Origin: CAZDCZ01 sp964504155
GTDB taxonomy: Bacteria; Bacteroidota; Bacteroidia; Bacteroidales; UBA12077
Assembly (NCBI GenBank): GCA_964504155.1
Contig: CAZDCZ010000003.1
Coordinates: 5,303 to 69,302, forward strand
Reading direction: 5' to 3'
Length of the DNA: 64,000 nucleotides
Shown: positions 16,542 through 25,924 of the stretch, one piece after another
Layout: each line of letters starts with the position of its first letter
Position numbering within the stretch: position 1 is the stretch's first letter
Notes under the pieces: model-generated
The model's database searches: none
What the model saw: the letters and a program-made list of their open reading frames with translations, nothing else
Told to the model about the DNA's origin: nothing
Translations under genes and position numbers: made by a program

Positions 16542-18264
16542 TTTCTTTAGAAAAAATCTATCTATAATATCAATCTGGATAGTATTAATAGGAATAGTAT
16601 TTTTAAACTTCAGTCATCATAATTGGCAAAGAGAAAATGGTGTAATTCAATGGGATATAAAATCGTATTATGCCTATTTGCCCGCAACATTTATTTACAA
16701 AGATTTATCCTTAGATTTCAGAGAAGAAAATTTCGGAAAATTCGGTAATCTTATTTGGCCTGTTAAAACTCCTACCGGAAAACAAGCTATAATAACATCA
16801 ATGGGAATGTCGGTTTTATATTCTCCGTTTTTCTTTATAGCACATACAATATGCAAATTTACTCAATACGAAGCAGATGGATATACATTACCTTATAAAT
16901 TTGCCTTAGTCTTTAGTGCTTTGTTTTATTTAGCATTAGGCTTATTCTTTCTGCGGAAGATATTATTACGATATTTCTCTGATTTTACATCGGCTATAAC
17001 AATTCTGAGTATTGTTGCGGGAACTAATTTACTGTATTACTCGTCGTACGAAGCAGCCATGCCGCATGTTTACAACTTCTCGTTAATTACTGTATTCGTA
17101 TATATGGTAATTAAATGGCACGAAAACACAAGTGCAAAAAGAACAATCGGCTTGGGATTATTAGGTGGTTTAATTACTCTTATTCGTCCAACAAATATTC
17201 TTGTATTATTAATATTATTGTTGTGGGACATAAAATCGTTTTCGGAATTTAAAGAACGAATATTCTTTTTCCTTAGAAAATACAAACTTGTTATATTAAT
17301 GATTATATCATTTGTTCTTGTTTGGGTTCCCCAATTTTTATACTGGAAATATATTGCAGGTAAATTTCTATATTTCTCGTATGGTGATGTTGGAGGTAAA
17401 TTCTTTTTTAATAATCCACAGATTTTCAATATCCTTATTAGCTATAAAAAAGGTTGGTTGGTTTATACCCCTTTAATGATATTAGCAATAGCCGGGATTT
17501 TTATATCTTTTAAAAAATTTAAAACTTTCGCAGTTCCAAGTTTAATTTTTCTATTATTAAATATTTACATATTGTCGTCGTGGTGGTGTTGGTGGTTTGG
17601 TGGGAGCTTTGGACTAAGATCTTTTATCGATTCGTATGGAATTATGGCAATACCATTAGCTGTTACAATCGATTTCTTTTATAAGAAAAAATACTTAAAG
17701 TTTATTGGAATTCCTTTAGTTGGAATTCTAGTTTTATTTAATATTTTTCAAACACAACAATATACTCATCAGGCAATTCACTATTGGTGGATGAATAAAG
17801 ATGCATATTGGGAAACATTTTTAAAATTAAGACCTACCGATAAATATTGGGATTTAATTACAATACCCGACTACGAAAAAGCCCGAAAAGGAATTTATGT
17901 AGCAATTAAGCCCGAGAATAAAAAGAGAAAACCTAAAATCGCTGCAAGTAAAAAAGAGATTTCGCAATTAATAAAACGCGACATATATTCCGATTCATTA
18001 AAAATGCTATCATTAAAAAACATTGCACAAGAAAATAAATTAGTACTCGATTCTGTCATTAATAAAGAAATATTGAAATCGTTCTCAAATGATAATTTAG
18101 AATTATATAAAAAAGAAATTATTATTTCTAAATTAGAGATATCAATTCGTGAAAATCCCGATATGATGAAATCAATGATTCGGAAAGCAAAAAAGAAAAA
18201 AATAAGTGTCGATTCTATGATTACTCTAGATGCAAATTGGCTTTATAAAAAAAACAAATACTAA
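16534..18264 (+). CDS. Polytopic glycosyltransferase-like membrane protein with charged C-terminal tail
   Basis: The 576-residue protein has about 10-12 hydrophobic helices in residues 10-405. An early loop with NGVIQWDIKSYYAYLPAT carries an Asp where GT-C enzymes place their catalytic acid. The last about 130 residues are hydrophilic and very Lys-rich (ENKKRKPKI, RKAKKKKISVDS), predicted cytoplasmic, and unlike any domain I recognise. It overlaps the GtrB-like gene by 8 nt and is followed 4 nt later by another GT2 gene, so the three form one transcription unit. Function inferred: transfer of a lipid-linked sugar on the periplasmic face. Confidence 0.55.
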   Translation: MTNFFRKNLSIISIWIVLIGIVFLNFSHHNWQRENGVIQWDIKSYYAYLPATFIYKDLSLDFREENFGKFGNLIWPVKTPTGKQAIITSMGMSVLYSPFFFIAHTICKFTQYEADGYTLPYKFALVFSALFYLALGLFFLRKILLRYFSDFTSAITILSIVAGTNLLYYSSYEAAMPHVYNFSLITVFVYMVIKWHENTSAKRTIGLGLLGGLITLIRPTNILVLLILLLWDIKSFSEFKERIFFFLRKYKLVILMIISFVLVWVPQFLYWKYIAGKFLYFSYGDVGGKFFFNNPQIFNILISYKKGWLVYTPLMILAIAGIFISFKKFKTFAVPSLIFLLLNIYILSSWWCWWFGGSFGLRSFIDSYGIMAIPLAVTIDFFYKKKYLKFIGIPLVGILVLFNIFQTQQYTHQAIHYWWMNKDAYWETFLKLRPTDKYWDLITIPDYEKARKGIYVAIKPENKKRKPKIAASKKEISQLIKRDIYSDSLKMLSLKNIAQENKLVLDSVINKEILKSFSNDNLELYKKEIIISKLEISIRENPDMMKSMIRKAKKKKISVDSMITLDANWLYKKNKY

Positions 18265-18268
18265 TAAA

Positions 18269-19357
18269 ATGCTTAATAGTAAGACCATAGCTGTTGTTGT
18301 ACCTGCTTATAACGAAGAAACTCAAATTGGAATGGTTATAGAAACCATGCCCGATTTTGTAGATCGTATAATTATTGTTAACGATTGTTCAACAGATAGC
18401 ACAGCTGATATTGTTAGAAAATACCAAGGGAAAATTTTCCGGACTTTACCTGATAATAAAAGAGATGAATCGGAAAATAATATTTATTCTAGAGCCGAAG
18501 AAATTATTCGCAAACAAAACAAAATAGAACTATCGTATTTTGCTAAATCAGAAGTTCTTCATGAAAATATTAACGACAAGATTATATTAATTAATCTCTT
18601 AAAGAATTCAGGTGTAGGTAGTACAATAGCTAGAGGTTACAAATGGGCAAAAGACAATAATATTTTCTGCACAGCTGTAATGGCTGGCGACGGACAAATG
18701 GACCCGCATGAGTTAGAACTAATCTGTAATCCTATAATAAACGAAAATATCGATTATGTAAAAGGCAACAGGCTAACTCACAAAAGCGCCAAAATACTAA
18801 TACCAAAAACAAGATTTAGAGGCAATTCCATACTTTCTATATTAACAAAAATTGCATCGGGATATTGGCATGTATCCGACAGTCAGACAGGATACACAGC
18901 AATTTCGAACGCAGCTCTTAACTCTATCGATTTATATAAGATATACCATAGTTACGGAGTTCCAAACGACATTCTTGTAAAACTAAATATTGCTTTTTGC
19001 ACAATAAAAGAAGTTAATATTAAACCTGTATATGATATTGGTGAGAATTCGAAAATGAAAATTCGAAAATTAATTCCAAGAATATCGTGGTTGTTATTAA
19101 AATTGTTTTTTAAACGACTTTGGGTTAAGTATTTATATAAAAGCTTCCACCCATTATTTATATTATATAACATTGCAATACTCATGCTACTAATTGCAAT
19201 ACCATATGGGATAAAAATATTAATAATTATTTTAAAAGGAGCAGACGCAAATCCTTTAACGGTTCTTGCTTTTACATTTCTTTTTATTAGTGGATTTCAA
19301 TCTTTACTTTTTGCTATGTGGATGGACATGCAAGATAATGAAAGATTATATAAATAG
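18269..19357 (+). CDS. GT2 family glycosyltransferase with C-terminal membrane helices
   Basis: I start it at the ATG 18269 (MLNSKTIAVVVPAYNEETQ), 4 nt after the preceding gene, rather than at an in-frame codon 39 nt upstream inside that gene. GT-A motifs: VVVPAYNEE, VNDCSTDSTAD and MAGDGQMDP (DxD-type). A region of about 60 residues between the nucleotide-binding part and NSGVGSTIARGYKWA is longer than in ordinary members and rich in charged residues. The C-terminus has two or three hydrophobic helices. It is the last gene of the forward glycosylation operon and converges with the flippase-like gene, overlapping it by 12 nt. Probably polyprenyl-phosphate or lipid glycosylation; acceptor unknown. 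Confidence 0.8.
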   Translation: MLNSKTIAVVVPAYNEETQIGMVIETMPDFVDRIIIVNDCSTDSTADIVRKYQGKIFRTLPDNKRDESENNIYSRAEEIIRKQNKIELSYFAKSEVLHENINDKIILINLLKNSGVGSTIARGYKWAKDNNIFCTAVMAGDGQMDPHELELICNPIINENIDYVKGNRLTHKSAKILIPKTRFRGNSILSILTKIASGYWHVSDSQTGYTAISNAALNSIDLYKIYHSYGVPNDILVKLNIAFCTIKEVNIKPVYDIGENSKMKIRKLIPRISWLLLKLFFKRLWVKYLYKSFHPLFILYNIAILMLLIAIPYGIKILIIILKGADANPLTVLAFTFLFISGFQSLLFAMWMDMQDNERLYK

Positions 19358-20245
19358 CTTTTTATTAAATTTTAGAACTAATGCCAATATAAAACTAAAT
19401 ATCTCGCCAGATATAAACCACAAACGCGAGACCACAGAAATAGTAACAGCAGTTTCTACATTAATTCCTGTTGATGTTAAAAACAAGACCATTATTCCTT
19501 CGCGCACACCTATTCCTCCGGGCATAACAATTGCAAGAACACCATAACATACGCTTATTGGAAATGCAAAAGCCGAAATAAAAGCTACATCAGGCATTAC
19601 TGATTTCACAAAGAAATAAAAAGCAAAAATCCATATTGCCCAATATATTAATATAAACCCACTTACTTTTAACGACTTATTAAACTCTAATAAGGGAATA
19701 TTAATTTTCTTTTTGAAAACTCTTTCGAAAACATTAACAACAAATTCGTGAAATATATTTGAAAATAACAAAGCCACTAAGCCTATTATCGACACAAAAA
19801 CAAGTATAGAATAATACGAGAATTTATCAAATATCAACACTGCAGGAAAACTAATCAATAAACCTAATAATATATATATTAATTGCTCTTTTAAAGATAA
19901 TGCCGAAACAAATTTAAAAGAAAAACTCTTAGACGAAACCTTATACGCTCTACCCAAAATAACCCAAATTTTTCCGGGAATATATTTTGCAAAAACAGAA
20001 ATCCCATGAGAATACACCGCAAATAAAGGTTTTACATTAATATTATATACTCTTAAAATATTCCACCAACTTAACATACTAACAAAAAAACCAAGCCACA
20101 ATAAAACAATAGACAATATAAGATATGTGTAATTAAATTTTATTTTACTAAAACTTAAATAATCGAATCGGAACAAATACACTACCAAAAATACAATAGA
20201 AACATATATCAAAATTTTGTATATAGTCTTAAACATAGTTTTCAT
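19346..20245 (-). CDS. Lysylphosphatidylglycerol synthase TM-like / flippase-like membrane protein
   Basis: The 299-residue protein has about eight hydrophobic helices. The signature HGISVFAKYIPGKIW followed by G-R-A is typical of the UPF0104/AglD-type domain also found as the membrane half of MprF. Members without the synthase domain are thought to move lipid-linked sugars or phospholipids across the membrane, so location beside the glycosyltransferases fits. It is transcribed away from 20500-22134 and toward 18269-19357, with a 12-nt 3' overlap. A palindrome in the divergent promoter region (20418-20444) may regulate it. Confidence 0.75.
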   Translation of the reverse strand: MKTMFKTIYKILIYVSIVFLVVYLFRFDYLSFSKIKFNYTYLILSIVLLWLGFFVSMLSWWNILRVYNINVKPLFAVYSHGISVFAKYIPGKIWVILGRAYKVSSKSFSFKFVSALSLKEQLIYILLGLLISFPAVLIFDKFSYYSILVFVSIIGLVALLFSNIFHEFVVNVFERVFKKKINIPLLEFNKSLKVSGFILIYWAIWIFAFYFFVKSVMPDVAFISAFAFPISVCYGVLAIVMPGGIGVREGIMVLFLTSTGINVETAVTISVVSRLWFISGEIFSFILALVLKFNKKLFI

Positions 20246-20417
20246 TATTCAGTTTTTACAATGTATATTTATTTTTTACTGCAATTATTCCAAAAAGCCA
20301 ATATTACGATTTTTAGCGATTTTTTACCTGTATCAGAAAAAGCAAAATTGCTAAAAATCAAAACTCCCTTTAGAATTATAACAAAACCTGATTTTAAAAT
20401 TTTCGCTTATTACCTCT

Positions 20418-20444
20418 TTTCAAAGTAAACTTATTACTTTGAAA
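20418..20444. promoter_or_regulatory. Perfect 11-bp inverted repeat in a divergent promoter region
   Basis: TTTCAAAGTAA (20418-20428) and TTACTTTGAAA (20434-20444) are exact inverted repeats separated by 5 nt, 55 bp before the start of the gene at 20500 and 173 bp before the divergent flippase-like gene. The remaining intergenic sequence (20246-20417) shows no coding potential. It could be an operator; no T-tract marks it as a terminator. Confidence 0.5.
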
Positions 20445-20499
20445 TTAAAATAATCATACATTTATGCTTATTATTAACAAATAATTAATTCTAACACTA

Positions 20500-22134
20500 A
20501 TGATAAAAAACAAATATCTTCATTTACACGATAAAACAATATTCGCGATAAGTATATTACTAAACATAATTTTTATAATCCTTGTTTTTGCCAATCTAAA
20601 CGAACATCAAATCTACACATATCTTAATTCCGACACTTTATACCTCCCATCAATATTCAAAGATCTTTTTATCGATAAATCGGGACTATACGGTTGGCAT
20701 CTGAATGGAGCTCCTAACTTTTTCCCCGATATGATATTGTATTTTATCATAAATGCAATATTTAAAAATTTCATACTTTCAATGTTCATCTTCAGCATAA
20801 TACAATATTCTGCTATATTACTATTATTTTATAAATTATTTAAAACACTTAATATAAATATAAAACTAATTCACATCTCGGCAGCAAACTTAATTATGTT
20901 ATTATTCTTTTTTGTGTCGTTAATAACAAAAGATTTTGTTTTCACATTTTATCTTCTTAGCGTCAGCTACCATCTTGGTGCTTTTGTTATGACAGTTTTA
21001 TGTTTAATTTTTACGTTTAATTACATCAATAAAAATGATAACAAATTTTTATATTATTTGTTATTTTTCGGAACTCTTGCAACAATAAGCGACCGACTAT
21101 TTATTATAATGTACACCTTACCCTTATTAAGTTTAAGTATACTTTTCTTCTTTAAACAATACAAGAAAACTTTTATTAAACTATTTTCAACTATACTTTC
21201 GTTTACTGCACTTGGACTTATTATCTTTAAAATATTAAAGACCTCATCGTATATTCATATCATTAGTTTATCGTGGAAATTCTTGAATATCGGCAATATT
21301 AAAAATTCTTTCAATATAATGATGGGACAACATCTTAAATACATTTCGCTATTGGATTTAAGAGGTCTTATTGTTATTTTATCGATGATTTCGTTTCTAA
21401 TAATCCTGGGAATTCTTGCAAATAACCTATATAAATTATTTAAATCGAAAGAAATTAATAACAGTATTATCATAGAAACTGCATATTTATTATTCTCAAC
21501 ATCGTTTTGTTTAATAGTGTTTTTTATGCCTGTAATAAATGGTAATTACGTTAGCTGGGCAATGCTTCGATATAATATTTATGTATTCTATTTATGTATT
21601 TTCAATTACGCATATATTTTATACTTCTTTTCTGAGAAAAAATATATTATCACGAAAGTACTCCAAACAACAATTATTATTGCCACTATTTTTTTAGTTT
21701 TCATCTCAATACGAATATCCGGAAAAACCGAGATAAAACAAAACTTAACAAAGTTCTTCAACTATTATCCAACGAAAGTAAAAAACATTGACGAAGCTGC
21801 AGAGAAAAACAATTTAAAATTTGGGGTAGCCAATTATTGGTATGCAAAATATATTACTATGTTCTCGAAACAAGATATTAGATTATATACAGTACACGAT
21901 AATCTATGTCCATGGTATCATGTTATGAACGAAAATTGGTATTATAAAAACGAGAAAGGGAAATTTAAAAATCCTGAATTTACTTTTATAATTTCTAATA
22001 GTATTAATAAAGATATTATTACTAAAAAGTTAGGTATTGCAAAAGACACAATACAATGTGATAACGATATTCAGATATTAAAATACGAAGTTTTTAAATA
22101 CGATAAGGCAACAAGACAACCAATTATTAAGTAG
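20500..22134 (+). CDS. Polytopic membrane protein of the glycosylation island (GT-C-like, unassigned)
   Basis: The 544-residue protein has about ten hydrophobic helices. After the first helix, a loop reads YLNSDTLYLPSIFKDL, with an Asp in the position where GT-C glycosyltransferases put a catalytic acid. A soluble C-terminal part of about 110 residues includes FGVANYWYAKYITMFS and HDNLCPWYHVMNENWYY, rich in aromatics. I do not recognise a named family. Its position after a glycosyltransferase operon, and its topology, suggest a glycosyltransferase or polymerase working on the outer face of the inner membrane. Confidence 0.5.
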   Translation: MIKNKYLHLHDKTIFAISILLNIIFIILVFANLNEHQIYTYLNSDTLYLPSIFKDLFIDKSGLYGWHLNGAPNFFPDMILYFIINAIFKNFILSMFIFSIIQYSAILLLFYKLFKTLNINIKLIHISAANLIMLLFFFVSLITKDFVFTFYLLSVSYHLGAFVMTVLCLIFTFNYINKNDNKFLYYLLFFGTLATISDRLFIIMYTLPLLSLSILFFFKQYKKTFIKLFSTILSFTALGLIIFKILKTSSYIHIISLSWKFLNIGNIKNSFNIMMGQHLKYISLLDLRGLIVILSMISFLIILGILANNLYKLFKSKEINNSIIIETAYLLFSTSFCLIVFFMPVINGNYVSWAMLRYNIYVFYLCIFNYAYILYFFSEKKYIITKVLQTTIIIATIFLVFISIRISGKTEIKQNLTKFFNYYPTKVKNIDEAAEKNNLKFGVANYWYAKYITMFSKQDIRLYTVHDNLCPWYHVMNENWYYKNEKGKFKNPEFTFIISNSINKDIITKKLGIAKDTIQCDNDIQILKYEVFKYDKATRQPIIK

Positions 22135-22165
22135 ATTTGCAATATAATATTATAAATATTTACAA

Positions 22166-23395
22166 ATGACTAAAGGCAAAGAATCGAAACCACATATAGG
22201 AATTTACGGACGACGTAATAATGGCAAAAGTACTTTAATAAATAATCTTGCAGGGCAAGATATTGCAATCGTATCGGACTATGCAGGAACAACAACCGAC
22301 CCTGTAAAAAAATCGTTCGAGATTACGGGCTTTGGACCGGTAATACTTATAGATACTGCCGGAATAGACGATAGCGGAGAATTAGGAGAAAAACGAATCG
22401 ACACAACCCTAAAAACAATTAAAACAATAGACCTGGCTATTTTAGTTATTACTCACAACACATTTGCCGAATTCGAAAAAAATCTTATTGCCGAATTTAA
22501 AAATTCCGATACTCCATATTTTATTATTCATAACAAATCGGATATTGAAAAATTAGAATTAAACACTAAAACAAAAATATTAGCTTTTGACAACTCCGAA
22601 ATTCTTGAATTCAGCAATCATAAAAATAAAAATATAGATATCATAATAGAGCAGATAAAAAAAACAATTCCCGAATCGGCATTAAAATCTACTTCTTTAG
22701 TTGGCGATTTAATATCGTATGGCGATATTGTTTTACTCATCACTCCTATTGATATTGAAGCTCCGGCAGGAAGATTAATATTACCCCAAGTTCAGGCAAT
22801 ACGCGATATTATCGATAACGATGCAATTGCAATAGTTCTTAAAGAGCGTGAAGTAGATGCTTTTCTTCGCAAAACACAAATAAAACCTAAGTTAGCAATT
22901 ACCGACAGTCAGATATTTAACAAGGCAGATGCATCTATTCCAAAAGATATTCAACTTACAAGTTTTAGTATTGTATTAGCTCGTTATAAAGGCGATTTCG
23001 AAAATTACTTAAACGGAACACCAAAAATCTCGGAGCTAAAAGATGGCAATACTGTTTTACTTTACGAATCGTGTACACATCACGTATCGTGCGACGATAT
23101 TGGAAGAGTCAAAATCCCTCGATGGTTATCGAACTTTACCGGTAAAAAACTCGAATACGAAGTAGTTTCGGGTTTCGATAATCTTAAAAAAGACATTACA
23201 GAATATTCGCTTGTTATACAATGTGGCGGATGTGTAATTACTCGTAAACAATTAATTAACAGACTAAAACCTGCAATAGATGCCGGCGTTCCTGTAACAA
23301 ATTACGGTATGGCTATTGCTTACGTTCAGGGAATATACCAAAGAGCCATTGCTCCATTTGTTAAGATAGACAAATCGGAACTAGACTATTTATAA
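22166..23395 (+). CDS. hydF: [FeFe]-hydrogenase H-cluster maturation GTPase HydF
   Basis: The 409-residue HydF acts as scaffold and carrier of the 2Fe subcluster that is inserted into apo [FeFe]-hydrogenase. The N-terminal G domain has the P-loop GRRNNGKST (15-23), switch segment AGTTTDP and G3 DTAG; a dimerisation domain follows. C-terminal [4Fe-4S] ligands are visible: C303 in ESCTHHVSC and the pair C353/C356 in CGGC, at the positions known for this family. The gene is complete. No hydE, hydG or hydrogenase gene lies in this window, so the partner genes must be elsewhere. It converges with priA across 23 nt. Confidence 0.96.
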   Translation: MTKGKESKPHIGIYGRRNNGKSTLINNLAGQDIAIVSDYAGTTTDPVKKSFEITGFGPVILIDTAGIDDSGELGEKRIDTTLKTIKTIDLAILVITHNTFAEFEKNLIAEFKNSDTPYFIIHNKSDIEKLELNTKTKILAFDNSEILEFSNHKNKNIDIIIEQIKKTIPESALKSTSLVGDLISYGDIVLLITPIDIEAPAGRLILPQVQAIRDIIDNDAIAIVLKEREVDAFLRKTQIKPKLAITDSQIFNKADASIPKDIQLTSFSIVLARYKGDFENYLNGTPKISELKDGNTVLLYESCTHHVSCDDIGRVKIPRWLSNFTGKKLEYEVVSGFDNLKKDITEYSLVIQCGGCVITRKQLINRLKPAIDAGVPVTNYGMAIAYVQGIYQRAIAPFVKIDKSELDYL

Positions 23396-23418
23396 TCTCA
23401 AGAAACTGTATTTGAAAA

Positions 23419-25896
23419 TTACATTGGATCAACATCGATATTTATCTGAAGACTTTTAAAATTATCGAAAGTTGATATTTTATCTATTTGTTGCTGTAGT
23501 AGTTCTTTTGCTTTTTTTACCGATTTTTCCTTTTCTATCTTAATCATTATTTTTTTAAGATAGTATGTCTGTACTCGTCCAACATACGGACTTTCCGGAC
23601 CAAGAACCCTGTTACCAAAAACCCTACGTAAATTATCGGCTAATTTTTTTGCAGCATCATTAACAACATCTTGTTTCTTATGTTTTAACATCAGGTTAAT
23701 TATCCTATAATATGGTGGATAATGGAAATTCTTTCGTTCAACAAGCTGTTCGTTATACATCTCTTCGTATTTGTTATCTAAAACAAATTGCAAAATACTA
23801 TGCTCAGGGTTCGATGTTTGAATAATAACTTTCCCTTGTCGATATTTTCTTCCTGCCCTACCACTAACCTGTGCCATAAGCTGATAACTTCGTTCAAAAG
23901 CTCTAAAATCGGGAAAATTTAACATATTATCGGCATTTAATATTCCAACAGTACTAACATTATCGAAATCTAATCCTTTAGATATCATTTGGGTACCGAT
24001 AAGAATATTTGTTTTACCTGTCTCGAAGGCTTCGATAATCTTCTCGTAAGCATTTTTTGTCCTTGTAGAATCAAAATCCATACGTGCCACCCTTGCCTCC
24101 GGGAAAAATTCTTTTACTTCGTTTTCTATTTTCTCGGTTCCAAAACCTTTATACGACAAGGAGATATTTCCACAAGCACTACACTTATGAGTATTCGATT
24201 CGGAATACCCGCAATAATGACAAACTAAAGTGCCTTCGTATTTATGATATGTTAAACTAACATCGCAATTTTTACATTTCGGAATCCACCCACACGAATC
24301 GCATTCGAGAAAAGGAGAAAAGCCCCTACGATTTTGGAACAATATAACTTGTTCGCCACCATCTAAAGCATTTTGAATATTCTCGAGCAATAAAGGAGTA
24401 AAAATCGATTTCATTTGTTTCTTCTTTCGCGCTTTGTGAGTATCGGCAAGAAATATTTCAGGTAACTTAATATCTTTATATCGTTTTTTCAATTCTACAA
24501 AACCATACTTATCGGTTCTGGCATTAAAAAAACTCTCAACCGATGGCGTAGCCGTTCCCAACAGAACTTTTGCATTATGCAAATTAGCTAAAACAATAGC
24601 ACTATCGCGTGCATTGTAACGCGGAGCAGGATCGTATTGTTTATATGTATTTTCATGTTCCTCATCGACAATAATTAAACCTAAATTATCGAAAGGCAAA
24701 AATAATGACGAACGAACACCAAGAATAATATCGTATTTATCGTTACCATCTATTCCAAGCAAATTGTTATATATCTCTACTCTTTCGGAATTACTGAATT
24801 TAGAATGATATACTCCAACCCTATTACCAAACACCGAACGCAAACGACTAATTATCTGTGTTGTAAGAGCTATTTCGGGCAACAAAAATAATACTTGTTT
24901 ACCTTGTTTTATCTGCTCTATCATAAGATGAATATATATCTCGGTTTTACCACTTGAAGTTACTCCGTGTAATAATACCGTGTTTCTTCTCTTAAACTGT
25001 TCTTTTATTTCGGAGAATGCTTTTTCTTGATCAGAAGAAAGAGCTTTTGCAATATTAATTTTACTAGCATTGGTTTTAATTCTACTAATAATATTAGCAT
25101 ATTCAACAAGAATATCTTTCTCTAATAACGATTTTAACGATTGACGAGATGCACCTGAAACATTAAGCAAATCTGACTTTTTAATTTCAATACTTTCCTT
25201 TTTAATATAATGACCCGACAATTTTATATAATTCATTAAAATTCCTAATTGCTTAGGAGCATTTTTTAAACTATCGAAAACATTGTTTAGTTGCTTTTCT
25301 CCCTGTACATCTTCGTGTAAGGATATATAAGTCTCGGTTTTGGGTTTATAACTCTCTTTTATATTCTCTTCGAGAAAAACTGCCTTTTTATCGATTAATT
25401 GCTTAATAAGGGGCATTACATTCTTACGCTCAACAACATCTGAAATTTCTTTAATTTTAAGCATTTTACTATTATCAAGAAATTCAACAACAAGAGTTTC
25501 TTCGGAAGATAAAGATGTAAAATCTTCGAAATTTGGATTAAAAATAACTTTTGTTTCGCTTTCCATTTTTAAACCCGAAGGCAAAGCGGCCTTATAAACT
25601 TCGCCAATAGAACACATGTAATAATTAGAAACCCATTCCCAAAAAGAAAACTGATAATTGTTAATTACAGAATAATCGTCGAGAAAAGTAAGAATCTCTT
25701 TAGTCTTATATTTTTCGGGTTTATTTGTATGTATTCGATAAATAATTGCAGTATAAATTTTGCGGTTCCCAAACTGAACAATAACTCTTTTTCCTTTTTT
25801 TGCAAATTCTTTATCGCTTTCTGCAATGCTATATGTAAACAATTGTCGTAAAGGCAAAGAAAGTATTACATCGGCAAATAAAGTATTACTATTCAT
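23419..25896 (-). CDS. priA: Primosomal protein N' (replication restart helicase PriA)
   Basis: At 825 residues this is full length. PriA recognises stalled forks and reloads the replisome. Order: N-terminal DNA-binding domains (about 1-240), superfamily 2 helicase with GVTSSGKTEIY (Walker A, around residue 310), VDEEHENTYKQ (motif II), and a zinc-binding insertion with paired cysteines (CDSCGW, CKNCDVS, CHYCGY, CSACG) between the helicase lobes. It is the last gene of the cmk-ispH-priA unit and starts 28 nt after ispH. Confidence 0.97.
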   Translation of the reverse strand: MNSNTLFADVILSLPLRQLFTYSIAESDKEFAKKGKRVIVQFGNRKIYTAIIYRIHTNKPEKYKTKEILTFLDDYSVINNYQFSFWEWVSNYYMCSIGEVYKAALPSGLKMESETKVIFNPNFEDFTSLSSEETLVVEFLDNSKMLKIKEISDVVERKNVMPLIKQLIDKKAVFLEENIKESYKPKTETYISLHEDVQGEKQLNNVFDSLKNAPKQLGILMNYIKLSGHYIKKESIEIKKSDLLNVSGASRQSLKSLLEKDILVEYANIISRIKTNASKINIAKALSSDQEKAFSEIKEQFKRRNTVLLHGVTSSGKTEIYIHLMIEQIKQGKQVLFLLPEIALTTQIISRLRSVFGNRVGVYHSKFSNSERVEIYNNLLGIDGNDKYDIILGVRSSLFLPFDNLGLIIVDEEHENTYKQYDPAPRYNARDSAIVLANLHNAKVLLGTATPSVESFFNARTDKYGFVELKKRYKDIKLPEIFLADTHKARKKKQMKSIFTPLLLENIQNALDGGEQVILFQNRRGFSPFLECDSCGWIPKCKNCDVSLTYHKYEGTLVCHYCGYSESNTHKCSACGNISLSYKGFGTEKIENEVKEFFPEARVARMDFDSTRTKNAYEKIIEAFETGKTNILIGTQMISKGLDFDNVSTVGILNADNMLNFPDFRAFERSYQLMAQVSGRAGRKYRQGKVIIQTSNPEHSILQFVLDNKYEEMYNEQLVERKNFHYPPYYRIINLMLKHKKQDVVNDAAKKLADNLRRVFGNRVLGPESPYVGRVQTYYLKKIMIKIEKEKSVKKAKELLQQQIDKISTFDNFKSLQINIDVDPM

Positions 25897-25924
25897 ATTA
25901 TTAATCGAAATTTCTATTATATAC

